A stretch of 64,000 nt of DNA from positions 203,383 through 267,382 of the forward strand of contig NZ_SRWZ01000006.1 of the NCBI RefSeq assembly GCF_004804355.1. Direction: 5' to 3'. This DNA is from Cognatitamlana onchidii (GTDB lineage Bacteria; Bacteroidota; Bacteroidia; Flavobacteriales; Flavobacteriaceae). Shown here piece after piece: positions 35,638 to 44,855 of this stretch. Below the pieces are notes generated by a model. The model saw only the letters and a list, made by a program, of their open reading frames with translations. It ran no database searches and was not told the DNA's origin. A program made the position numbers and the translations under genes. Position 1 is the stretch's first letter. The number at the start of each line of letters is the position of its first letter.

Positions 35638-38076
35638 ATGAAAACACAACTCCTTTTTTTAAGCTGTTTTGCCTTTTGCGCTACTATTTTAGCACAACAA
35701 AACATATGGACAGGCACAGTAGACGATAAATGGTCTAACAAAGAAAACTGGACTGGAGAAGTTCCAGCAGCATCAGATGATGTTTTAATTCCTTCTGGGT
35801 TTACCGTAACCATCGATACACCAGTAAATATCTTGTCTATTGAAGTTCAAGGGAATTCTGTACTTAACGTTACAGAATCATTAATCATTGCAAACCCTTC
35901 TGAGTTTGAAGATAACGTTGTTGTCAATTGGTCTGGTGGTGATTTAAGTGGTGGTGGTATCTTACTTAATAGTGGCACAATTAATATGTCTTTTCCTTCC
36001 TTTGATCTTTCAGGCTCCACATCACTAAACAATCCTGGCACTATTAATTTAGTTGCTGGCGGTGTAATATTTATAAATCCAAATAGCGTTATTAATAATT
36101 CAGGCACAGGAATTATTGATTTCAAAGCAAACGGAACAGCCATTACCAAAGCTGGTGGTGCACCAAACTCCTTAATCAATGATGGCTTGATAAAAACATC
36201 ATTTCCAAATGACTCCGACAGTGCCTCTATAGCTGCCGCACTTATTAATAGAGATGGGGTGCTACAAGTTGAAAAAGGAAGTCTAAATTTAAATAATACT
36301 TTGGTAAACCTAGAAGGAGCAACCTTTAATATATCCAATGGAGCAGCTCTAAATTTAAATAGTCCAATGACCGTTTCTGGAACTCTAAAAGGTAACGTTC
36401 TTGGAAACTTAAATTGGAACGATGATATGTCTGTGGCAGGAACCGCTATTTTTAATTTTTCAGGAAATAACGCCATTAACTGGATGTCGGGCGATTTAAC
36501 AGGTGGAGGGGTGCTCACAAATAATACTATTATTAATAGAAATAGTGGCGGAAACACAGCTATTACAGGAAGTACGACCCTAGACAACAATAACGAAATC
36601 TGGCTCTCAGGGGGAGGCGACATTCTTATTGGAGCAGACTGCACCCTTAATAATAATATGTCAAGCATTATTGATTTTAGAAGTGATAACGGAAACATAT
36701 CATCTCTAGGGTTTGTAGATGACACAAGAGTTTTAAATAATTTAGGGCTAATAAAAGTAAACCTACCTGATATAGCTAACCAAGGGCTAATAGGCATTAA
36801 ACTAAATAACAATAATGGAACTATTGAGGTCAATAAAGGAGGTCTTCTATTAGCTTATGAAGGGATAACCTTAACAAACGGTTCTTATAATATTGGATCT
36901 ACGGGCAACCTCGGATGGGTTCAACCAATAACCATTTCAGGAAATTTATCTGGCAGTTTACAAGGTAACCTCCTTTGGGAAGCAGACCTCTTGGTTCCCT
37001 CTTCTGCATCATTTAATTTTACAGGAACTGGAGCCATAAATTGGAATAAGGGCCATTTAGAAGGTGGGGGTGTACTTAACAACGAGCATCTCATCATAAA
37101 ATCTTCAGGAGGAACAAAACGTATAAATAGTGGTTCAACGCTTAATAATAATGGTGAAATTAGACAAACCGTAGGGGGAGCTATACTAATAGCTACAAAT
37201 TCTGTTCTAAACAATAACGTAAATGGTGTGATAGATTTACAAGCATCAACAGCCGGTTTTGGATCAACAGGAAGTGCTCCAAATACCATAAATAACTTTG
37301 GAATAATAAAAGGCAACGCCTCAACAGGAAGCGCTTCATTAGCAGTAGACGTTATAAATAATGGCACCATTGAAATTCTACAAAACACGCTTACCTTTTC
37401 AAAAAAACTAACGAATGAAAACACTGGTACAATAAAAGGTATTTCTACAATTAATGTACCCTCTTCTCCAGACTTTACCAACAAAGGCACATTTGCTCCT
37501 GGAGCCTCACCAGGAGTATTAAATGTAACAGGCAATTATACCTCAACCCCATCTAACATTCTAGACATTGAACTAAACGGACCAAACCAAGGCTCTCAAT
37601 ATGATCTCTTAGCCATTAATGGCAATGCATCTTTCGACGGGTCACTTCAAATATCTTTAAATTTCGAGCCCGCATTGAACGATGAGTTTATTGTAGCAAC
37701 AACCTCTGGAACCATTTCTAATTGTAACCTACCAGCATCTCAAACAGTTAACTATAATGGATTTCAATATGAATTTAACATTACTTGCAGAAATAATGAC
37801 GAGTTAGTTTTAACGCTCTCTAAAAAGACCTTGGGTATAGACCTCTTAAAGAATGATATTTCTAAAGTAAAACTATACCCTAACCCAGCAAAGTATAGTA
37901 TCACTTTTTCAGATAATCGCATAATAAAAATCAGAATTTTTGATGCAAACGGAAGGCAAGTATTAAGCACACAGGGACTTCGTGCTTCGGTTAAAAATCT
38001 ATCCAAAGGCATTTATTTTGTTCAAGGTATAACGGCTGATAATATTACTGTGGTAAAAAAACTTATTAAAATATAA
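35638..38076 (+). CDS. Secreted beta-repeat protein with T9SS C-terminal sorting domain
   Basis: 812 residues. Signal peptide (LLFLSCFAFCATILAQQ), then DKWSNKENWTGEVPAASDD, a start typical of envelope beta-helix proteins. Three long repeats of about 185 residues follow, marked by NWSGGDLSGGG (near 97), NWMSGDLTGGG (near 280) and NWNKGHLEGGG (near 468), each rich in Asn/Gly turns as in a right-handed beta-helix. The last 75 residues (KLYPNPAKYSITFSD ... KGIYFVQG ... VKKLIKI) are a type A T9SS sorting domain. It should be exported and anchored on or released from the cell surface. Role unknown; it follows the two-component genes. Confidence 0.88.
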   Translation: MKTQLLFLSCFAFCATILAQQNIWTGTVDDKWSNKENWTGEVPAASDDVLIPSGFTVTIDTPVNILSIEVQGNSVLNVTESLIIANPSEFEDNVVVNWSGGDLSGGGILLNSGTINMSFPSFDLSGSTSLNNPGTINLVAGGVIFINPNSVINNSGTGIIDFKANGTAITKAGGAPNSLINDGLIKTSFPNDSDSASIAAALINRDGVLQVEKGSLNLNNTLVNLEGATFNISNGAALNLNSPMTVSGTLKGNVLGNLNWNDDMSVAGTAIFNFSGNNAINWMSGDLTGGGVLTNNTIINRNSGGNTAITGSTTLDNNNEIWLSGGGDILIGADCTLNNNMSSIIDFRSDNGNISSLGFVDDTRVLNNLGLIKVNLPDIANQGLIGIKLNNNNGTIEVNKGGLLLAYEGITLTNGSYNIGSTGNLGWVQPITISGNLSGSLQGNLLWEADLLVPSSASFNFTGTGAINWNKGHLEGGGVLNNEHLIIKSSGGTKRINSGSTLNNNGEIRQTVGGAILIATNSVLNNNVNGVIDLQASTAGFGSTGSAPNTINNFGIIKGNASTGSASLAVDVINNGTIEILQNTLTFSKKLTNENTGTIKGISTINVPSSPDFTNKGTFAPGASPGVLNVTGNYTSTPSNILDIELNGPNQGSQYDLLAINGNASFDGSLQISLNFEPALNDEFIVATTSGTISNCNLPASQTVNYNGFQYEFNITCRNNDELVLTLSKKTLGIDLLKNDISKVKLYPNPAKYSITFSDNRIIKIRIFDANGRQVLSTQGLRASVKNLSKGIYFVQGITADNITVVKKLIKI

Positions 38077-38154
38077 AGACGCTATTAATCAATGCTCTTA
38101 GGAGTTAAACATCAAGATATTCGTTTTAAATTGATTAAATACATATCTTGAAAT

Positions 38155-38190
38155 AAGAGGTTTTAACTACGTTAAAACCTCTTTATCTTT
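38155..38190 (+). terminator. Rho-independent terminator after the T9SS protein
   Basis: Perfect 13 bp stem AAGAGGTTTTAAC / GTTAAAACCTCTT with a 3-base loop, then a T-rich tract, about 80 bp past the stop. Confidence 0.85.
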
Positions 38191-38749
38191 TAATGGCGCC
38201 TTGCTTATTAGCCCCCAATTAAAACAACCTCAATGATTCTGATCCATAATTTCTATTTACTGTTTTTTTCTTCAAAATAAGAAGAAAACCTAAAGCCAAG
38301 ATTAGAAACATATCGAAACTCTTCGGAAATCATTTGCAGCTGCTCAAAATTGAACGATTAAAACTAAAGTAGGCATTTCTCTTAGTTTTATTATTGATTA
38401 TATCACGTATTTACAATTCTACTTTATTTTCTTTAAAAAACAGAATATAATAAAATTGTTAATAATTAATTTTGTATGTTTATAACAAACTAGACTTAAC
38501 GATTTGTTTATACATCACAACACCTTGTTAATACTATGTTTGTCTAATTTTACTCTTAGGGACATTAGCTAATTAATCGGCCTAATTGTTATTAACAATT
38601 TTGAGATTTTTTGTTTGTTTTTTGCTTGATTTTCAACCAAATACCCTACACAAAATTGAATTGACAATTTTTTCAAATAAACACCATGTCATAGATGGAA
38701 AATTCACATGATTTCTTTCTTTTGACAAGATTTTAAGATAATATACCAT
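38191..38749 (+). promoter_or_regulatory. Long upstream region of the glycogen operon with several palindromes
   Basis: About 560 bp with no ORF of coding character. It holds the perfect palindrome AATTGTTATTAACAATT (38584-38600), the stem AAAATTG/CAATTTT near 38651-38672, and further TTGTTAATA repeats near 38457 and 38524. Such repeated AT-rich dyads before the glgM start suggest several regulator sites. A single promoter cannot be fixed with confidence. Confidence 0.4.
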
Positions 38750-39952
38750 ATGAAAGCACTTTTTTACACTAGAGAATTTCCACCATATGTTTATGGTGGT
38801 GCCGGCGTACATGTTGAATACCTTGCGGGAGAACTCGCTAAACTCATGGATATGGAGGTGAGGTGCTTTGGAGATCAAGATGAAAAATCATCAAATCTCG
38901 CGGTAAAAGGGTTTCCTTTTGACAATGCTGTTTTTGATAGTGCAGACGATAAGTTAAAATCGGTGTTTAAAACACTTAGCACCTGTTTACATATGAATGC
39001 CGATGCTATTGATGCCGATATTGTGCATTGTCATACTTGGTACGCCCATTTTGCAGGTATTGTATCGAAACTTTGTTATGGCACCCCACTAGTTATTACA
39101 ACCCATTCCCTAGAACCTTTAAGACCTTGGAAAAGAGAACAATTAGGTCGTGGTTACGATGCCTCCTCATGGGTAGAAAAAACAGCCATTGAAATGGCCG
39201 ATGCTTTAATTGCTGTTTCAGAAGAAACCAAAGAAGATGTGATAAAGCATTTTAACGTCGACGAAAACAAAGTTCATGTAATTTACAATGGCATTAATCT
39301 TCAGCAATACGTTACCACTTCAGAAACTGCTACGTTAGATACTTATGGTATTGATAAAACAAAACCTTATGTGCTTTTTGTGGGTAGAATAACAAGACAA
39401 AAAGGAATTATTCATTTGGTTAATGCTATAAAATATATAGATCCTGACACGCAGATAGTACTTTGTGCAGGTGCCCCAGACACCCCAGAAATTGCCAAAG
39501 AAATGAAAGACAGTGTAGACGCTGTTAAAAAAACACGGCATAATGTTATTTGGATTGACAAAATGGTAACCAAAGAAGAAATTATTCAATTATACTCGCA
39601 CGCGGCAGTATTTTGTTGTCCTTCCATATACGAGCCGTTCGGAATTATAAACATCGAAGCCATGGCATGTAACACAGCCGTTGTGGCAAGTGCCGTTGGA
39701 GGTATTAAAGAAGTGGTTGTTCATGAAGAAACAGGTATCTTAATTCCGCTAGAGCAACAAACAGAAGCTCCTTTTGAGCCGGTAGACCCAGATAAATTCT
39801 CTCGAGATTTAGCTGATGGGGTAAATAAAGTAATCGGTGATAAAGCATTGCGAGAAACGATGGCCAAAAACGGCAGAAAACGTGTTGAAGATTATTTTGA
39901 CTGGGTAGCGATTGCTAAACAGGTAGAAGCCTTATACAAAACACTTATATAA
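38750..39952 (+). CDS. glgM: Glycogen synthase, GlgM/GT4 type (ADP-glucose-dependent)
   Basis: 400 residues, GT-B fold of the GT4 type. The N-terminal YTREFPPYVYGGAGVHVEYL is the signature of the Corynebacterium-type GlgA, now called GlgM. The C-terminal half has VGRITRQKGI and SIYEPFGIINIEAMAC with the E-x7-E motif. By family knowledge GlgM joins ADP-glucose to glucose-1-phosphate to make maltose-1-phosphate and can also extend glucans. The presence of GlgE three genes on supports the maltose-1-phosphate role. First gene of the operon; GlgC follows after 25 bp. Confidence 0.88.
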   Translation: MKALFYTREFPPYVYGGAGVHVEYLAGELAKLMDMEVRCFGDQDEKSSNLAVKGFPFDNAVFDSADDKLKSVFKTLSTCLHMNADAIDADIVHCHTWYAHFAGIVSKLCYGTPLVITTHSLEPLRPWKREQLGRGYDASSWVEKTAIEMADALIAVSEETKEDVIKHFNVDENKVHVIYNGINLQQYVTTSETATLDTYGIDKTKPYVLFVGRITRQKGIIHLVNAIKYIDPDTQIVLCAGAPDTPEIAKEMKDSVDAVKKTRHNVIWIDKMVTKEEIIQLYSHAAVFCCPSIYEPFGIINIEAMACNTAVVASAVGGIKEVVVHEETGILIPLEQQTEAPFEPVDPDKFSRDLADGVNKVIGDKALRETMAKNGRKRVEDYFDWVAIAKQVEALYKTLI

Positions 39953-39977
39953 CAAAACTAACTAAAAACTAAATGAT

Positions 39978-41243
39978 ATGATTAACAATAAAGTTTTATC
40001 CATAATATTGGGAGGTGGTCAAGGTTCAAGACTATATCCGTTAACTGATCGACGTTCAAAACCAGCCGTATCCATAGCTGGAAAATACAGATTAGTTGAC
40101 ATCCCAATTTCAAACTGTATTAATGCAGACATTAAGCGTATTTTTGTATTAACACAATTTAATTCCGCAGGTTTAAACAAGCATATTAAAAACACGTATC
40201 ACTTTAGTTTTTTTAGTAGTGCTTTTGTTGATGTATTAGCTGCAGAACAAACTCCAGAGAGCAAAACTTGGTTTCAAGGAACAGCAGACGCTGTAAGACA
40301 AAGCATGCATCATTTTTTACAACATGATTTTGAATATGCTTTGATTTTATCTGGAGATCAGTTATATCAAATGGATTACGATAAAATGATTGAAGCTCAT
40401 GAAGCCAGCGGCGCTAAAATTTCTATTGCCACTATTCCTGTAAATGCTAAAGATGCTACGGGCTTTGGTATATTAAAAGCCGATGATGACAATATTATTA
40501 CCTCTTTTATAGAAAAACCAGACGCCAGTTTATTACCAGATTGGACATCGGAGGTGAGTGATGATATGAAAGCACAAGGGCGTAACTACTTAGCATCAAT
40601 GGGCATTTACGTATTTAACAGAGACCTGTTAGTAGAATTGATGAAAAACCCAGACACCATTGACTTTGGTAAAGAAATCATCCCGCAGTCCATTGATTCA
40701 CACAAAACACTAAGCTACCAATATGAAGGTTATTGGACAGATATAGGAACTATCGATTCATTTTTTGAAGCTAATTTAGGATTAACCGATGATATTCCTA
40801 AATTTGATTTATACAACAGAGAAAAGCGAATTTACACACATGCAAGAATGTTACCCACCACAAAAATTGCAGGAACCGTTTTAGATAAAGCTGTTGTTTC
40901 CGAGGGGTGCATAATAAGCGCTGCAAAAATTGAAAAGTCGGTTATTGGTATTCGCTCAAGAATTGGTAAAGAATCCACTGTTATTAATACCTACATGATG
41001 GGTGCCGACTATTATGAATCGCTTGAAGAGATTGAAACCAAAAAAATTGAAAACTTAATGGGTATTGGTGAACGCTGTTTCATAAAAAACTGTATTCTCG
41101 ATAAAAATTGTCGTATTGGTGATGATGTTAGAATAAAAGGCGGACCACACTTAGAAGATTCGGAAACAGACACCTATTGCATTAGAGATGGTATTGTTGT
41201 TGTTAAAAACGGTGCTACCATCCCTAAAGGTACTATCATTTAA
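39978..41243 (+). CDS. glgC: Glucose-1-phosphate adenylyltransferase
   Basis: 421 residues. GGGQGSRLYPLTDRRSKPA (residues 11-29) is the nucleotidyltransferase motif, followed by AGKYRLVDIPISNC and GTADAVRQ. The C-terminal left-handed beta-helix runs from about residue 300. GlgC makes ADP-glucose from glucose-1-phosphate and ATP and is the control point of bacterial glycogen synthesis. It supplies the donor for the GlgM-like enzyme upstream. Confidence 0.95.
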   Translation: MINNKVLSIILGGGQGSRLYPLTDRRSKPAVSIAGKYRLVDIPISNCINADIKRIFVLTQFNSAGLNKHIKNTYHFSFFSSAFVDVLAAEQTPESKTWFQGTADAVRQSMHHFLQHDFEYALILSGDQLYQMDYDKMIEAHEASGAKISIATIPVNAKDATGFGILKADDDNIITSFIEKPDASLLPDWTSEVSDDMKAQGRNYLASMGIYVFNRDLLVELMKNPDTIDFGKEIIPQSIDSHKTLSYQYEGYWTDIGTIDSFFEANLGLTDDIPKFDLYNREKRIYTHARMLPTTKIAGTVLDKAVVSEGCIISAAKIEKSVIGIRSRIGKESTVINTYMMGADYYESLEEIETKKIENLMGIGERCFIKNCILDKNCRIGDDVRIKGGPHLEDSETDTYCIRDGIVVVKNGATIPKGTII

Positions 41244-41284
41244 AAAAATCTAAAATTTTTATTTTTCTTATATAATCAACAAAA

Positions 41285-43222
41285 ATGCAAGACCAAAGAA
41301 GAGTTGTAATCGATTATGTCTCGCCTAGCGTTAATTGTGGCGACTTTTATATCAAACGAGTTGTTAATGAAATTGTTAATATAGATGCTCATATTCTGGC
41401 GGATGGCCATGATGTACTTGGGGCCTCTGTTCTTTTTAAACATGAAAGCGACACCTCGTGGAATGAAACCAGATTAGGCTTAAGCTCTAACGATGAATGG
41501 CAAGGAAGCTTTACGGTTAGCAAACAAGGTTTTTACGCTTATAAGGTACAAGCTTGGGTTGATTATGCCCTTAATTGGCGCTATGGGCTAATTAGAAAAA
41601 TAAATGACGGGCAGCATGTGGTTTCAGAATTACTTGAAGGTGCCGAATATATTGAGGCAATTCTCGATAAAGTAAACGCCGAAGACAAGACTTATTTAGA
41701 ACACCTTCATAAGCTTTTTAAAAACGAAGATTATTACGGCGAAGCCATTAATGAAGCTACTAAAGAACGTATTTATAATATTTTCTATGCCCACCCCTTA
41801 AGGATACTGGCTAATGAGTCTCAAACCTTTAAGGTTTATGTAGATAGAAAAAAAGCTCGATTTAGTACTTGGTATGAATTTTTCCCAAGGTCTGCTTCAG
41901 AAACCCCAGGGGTTCATGGTACTTTTAAAGATTGTGAACGCCTTCTGCCAAGAGTAAAAAGCATGGGGTTTGATGTGGTTTACCTACCTCCTGTTCATCC
42001 AATCGGCGAAGTAAACCGCAAGGGAAAAAACAACACTACCGATGCCAAAGAGGGCGATGTTGGTTCTACATGGGGTATTGGCTCACAATATGGAGGACAC
42101 AAAGACATCCACCCGCAGTTAGGTTCTTTGGAAGATTTTAAATCCTTAATTCAATGTGCCAAAGACAACGATATTGAGATTGCTATGGATTATGCCCTGC
42201 AGGCAGCACCAGACCACCCTTGGGTTAAAGAACACCCTTCTTGGTTTAAATGGCGACCAGATGGCACGGTACAATACGCCGAAAATCCGCCCAAAAAATA
42301 CCAAGATATTCTACCCATTTATTGGGAAAGCAACGATTATAAAAGTCTTTGGAATGAATGCTTAGACATTTTAATGCATTGGATTGATTGCGGTATCAAA
42401 ATTTTTAGAGTAGATAACCCGCATACCAAACCTTTTTATTTCTGGAACTGGATTATAACACAAGTGAAAGCCAAACATCCTGATATTATTTTTTTAGCAG
42501 AAGCTTTTACCGCGCCTAAAGTGATGCAGCAATTAGCAAAACAAGGGTACACACAATCCTACACTTATTTTACATGGCGAGAAAGTAAGCACGAGCTTAT
42601 TGAGTACGTCGAAGAGCTAACAAAATCTGAACTTAAACAATATATGCAGCCTAATTTCTGGCCCAATACGCCAGACATTAACCCGTACCATTTACAAGGC
42701 GCCAACGAATCAAAACATATTCAACGCTATGCGCTGGCGGCAACACTAAGCTCTTGTATTGGTATATACGGACCCGTATTCGAGTATATGCTTTCAGACT
42801 CATTACTTGGAAAAGAAGAGTACTTAAATTCAGAGAAGTTCCAGATTACGCATTACGACTGGGATATAAAAAATAAGCTCATTACCATTATAGCCAAAAT
42901 CAATTATATAAGACATCATAATCCGGCGCTTCAGCAAACCAATAACATTAAGTTCTGTCATATAGAAAATGATAACTTGCTGGCTTTTTATAAATGGAAT
43001 GACGATAAAACAAATCAAATATTAGTCATAATTAGTCTTGATGCTCATAACTCACAGCAAGGAACGATTCAGGTACCATTGCAAGATATTGGGGTGCCAC
43101 ATGGCCATAACCTTGAAATGCACGATTTAATAACAGACAGTCGTTATAACTGGAACAACGAATGGTGTTATGTAGAATTACACCCTACTATGCCATTCCA
43201 TATATTTAACATCAATAAATAG
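41285..43222 (+). CDS. glgE: Alpha-1,4-glucan:maltose-1-phosphate maltosyltransferase GlgE
   Basis: 645 residues, GH13_3. An N-terminal beta domain precedes the barrel. WYEFFPRSASETPGVHGTF, YLPPVHPIGEVNRKGKNN and AMDYALQAAPDHPWVKEHP are GlgE hallmarks. The nucleophile Asp is in FRVDNPHTKPF and the acid/base Glu in FLAEAFTAP. It transfers maltosyl units from maltose-1-phosphate to the non-reducing end of an alpha-1,4-glucan. The maltokinase gene begins 1 bp after its stop. Confidence 0.95.
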   Translation: MQDQRRVVIDYVSPSVNCGDFYIKRVVNEIVNIDAHILADGHDVLGASVLFKHESDTSWNETRLGLSSNDEWQGSFTVSKQGFYAYKVQAWVDYALNWRYGLIRKINDGQHVVSELLEGAEYIEAILDKVNAEDKTYLEHLHKLFKNEDYYGEAINEATKERIYNIFYAHPLRILANESQTFKVYVDRKKARFSTWYEFFPRSASETPGVHGTFKDCERLLPRVKSMGFDVVYLPPVHPIGEVNRKGKNNTTDAKEGDVGSTWGIGSQYGGHKDIHPQLGSLEDFKSLIQCAKDNDIEIAMDYALQAAPDHPWVKEHPSWFKWRPDGTVQYAENPPKKYQDILPIYWESNDYKSLWNECLDILMHWIDCGIKIFRVDNPHTKPFYFWNWIITQVKAKHPDIIFLAEAFTAPKVMQQLAKQGYTQSYTYFTWRESKHELIEYVEELTKSELKQYMQPNFWPNTPDINPYHLQGANESKHIQRYALAATLSSCIGIYGPVFEYMLSDSLLGKEEYLNSEKFQITHYDWDIKNKLITIIAKINYIRHHNPALQQTNNIKFCHIENDNLLAFYKWNDDKTNQILVIISLDAHNSQQGTIQVPLQDIGVPHGHNLEMHDLITDSRYNWNNEWCYVELHPTMPFHIFNINK

Positions 43223-43223
43223 C

Positions 43224-44852
43224 ATGTCAAACCAATCCTCGACAACATCGATAACACCCCTTTTCACTTCCGAAAAGACCTGGGAGGAGTTACTAGATCA
43301 TACCGATTTTGTAACCATCTTTCTATCCGATGTTTTAGAAGATTATATAGTTAAACAGCGCTGGTACGGAGGTAAAGCTAGCCGCTTAAAATATATTGAA
43401 CTGGCTGAATATTTTAAAATCCAGCAACATGGTGAAGTATATTATGGCTTAATATTAGAAGTTAATTTTGTTGAAGCCTTTTATCAGCACTATTTTTTAC
43501 CTATCGCCTTTGTAACCGACGAAACTTTTGCCCAAAACGACCGCATTTTACCCATTAATATTAATGGGCAAAATGGGTTTATAATTGACGCTATAAATTT
43601 AGAAGCGTTTAGAAAGGTAGTATTTGAGCGTATCGCCACGGCCATACCCAATGATACCACTCGTGTACAATATCACAAAAGTCATCTCTTTAATAATATA
43701 ACCTACGAGTCTTCCAGATTTATGGGGTTAGAGCAAAGCAATACATCGTTGGTTTACAACGAAAAATATGTTTTAAAATTTTTTAGAAGAATTTTTGCCG
43801 ATAAAAATCCCGACTACGAGATGAGTCGGTTTTTGTCGGAAAAAAAGGCCTTTAAAAACACACCTTCTTATTTAGGAAGTATCAATATTGTTGATGCTGA
43901 AAACATCAATATTACCATTGGCCTTATGCAAGAAATGATTCCCAATCAAGGCGATGCTTGGGATTATATGCTTAGGGAGCTACACAAGGTGTTTTCCAAT
44001 TTAGAGTATAAAAATATTACTATTGGTAGCCTTCCTAATACAAACCTATATCAAAGATTATCCATTAACGACATTCCGCCTCAAATAATAGATTGGGCAG
44101 GATTGCATATATTTTCTCAAGTACAAACATTGGCTAAACGAACGGCCGAAATGCATATTGCCTTAGGTTCAGAATTTGAAGAAACCGCCTTTACACCTGC
44201 TCATTATAACGATGATTATACGGTATGGCTTAAAAACAAAATGCTGTATCAATTTCAAAACAGGCTTAATATTGTTGAGAATAACATGCATAAATTAAAA
44301 GGCTTAGCCCTTAATTTAGCGCATGAGTTTTTAGACAAAAAGAACCACATAAGAAAACAGTTTGTTAATTTTGATTGGACAAAATTAAAAGGCGAACGCA
44401 TAAGAGTTCATGGCGATTACCACTTAGGGCAAGTTTTAGTAAAAAACCATGATTTCTTTATTCTAGATTTTGAAGGCGAACCCGAAAGTACCATAAGAGA
44501 CAGAAAAGTAAAACAACCACCTTTAAAGGACGTTGCTGGCTTATTTAGATCGTTCCATTACGCTATTTACGCCAACGTTTTTAATAATATGCAACATTAT
44601 AAAGCGCCTCAAGAAGCCCTGTTTGATGCTTCCGAGATTTTATACCGCTACATAACAGGTTTGTTTTTGGGTACTTATGTTACAGAAACACAAAATGCCA
44701 ATTTAAACCTTGGGTACAACCAAGAGCGCATTTTTATATTAAAATACTGCTTGTTAGAAAAAGCAGTTTACGAACTGGGCTACGAGCTCAATTCTCGCCC
44801 ACAATGGGCCGTTATCCCCTTAAAGGGCATATCTAACATTATAAATCATTAA
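43224..44852 (+). CDS. Maltokinase (Mak1/Pep2-like)
   Basis: 542 residues, eukaryotic-kinase-like fold. KQRWYGGKAS at the start and the catalytic RVHGDYHLGQVL (HGDxHxGQ) with FILDFEGEP (metal-binding Asp) are the maltokinase signatures. It phosphorylates maltose to maltose-1-phosphate, feeding GlgE. In many bacteria it is fused or adjacent to trehalose synthase; here no trehalose synthase is visible. It is longer than actinobacterial enzymes (about 455 residues) because of an insertion in the second third. GlgB follows 3 bp later. Confidence 0.88.
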   Translation: MSNQSSTTSITPLFTSEKTWEELLDHTDFVTIFLSDVLEDYIVKQRWYGGKASRLKYIELAEYFKIQQHGEVYYGLILEVNFVEAFYQHYFLPIAFVTDETFAQNDRILPININGQNGFIIDAINLEAFRKVVFERIATAIPNDTTRVQYHKSHLFNNITYESSRFMGLEQSNTSLVYNEKYVLKFFRRIFADKNPDYEMSRFLSEKKAFKNTPSYLGSINIVDAENINITIGLMQEMIPNQGDAWDYMLRELHKVFSNLEYKNITIGSLPNTNLYQRLSINDIPPQIIDWAGLHIFSQVQTLAKRTAEMHIALGSEFEETAFTPAHYNDDYTVWLKNKMLYQFQNRLNIVENNMHKLKGLALNLAHEFLDKKNHIRKQFVNFDWTKLKGERIRVHGDYHLGQVLVKNHDFFILDFEGEPESTIRDRKVKQPPLKDVAGLFRSFHYAIYANVFNNMQHYKAPQEALFDASEILYRYITGLFLGTYVTETQNANLNLGYNQERIFILKYCLLEKAVYELGYELNSRPQWAVIPLKGISNIINH

Positions 44853-44855
44853 TTT

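Noticed and set aside
35847..37535. Long minus-strand open frames across the T9SS protein gene
   Set aside because: They are shadows created by the repetitive Asn/Gly-rich codons of the + strand gene, which has a signal peptide, repeats and a sorting domain.
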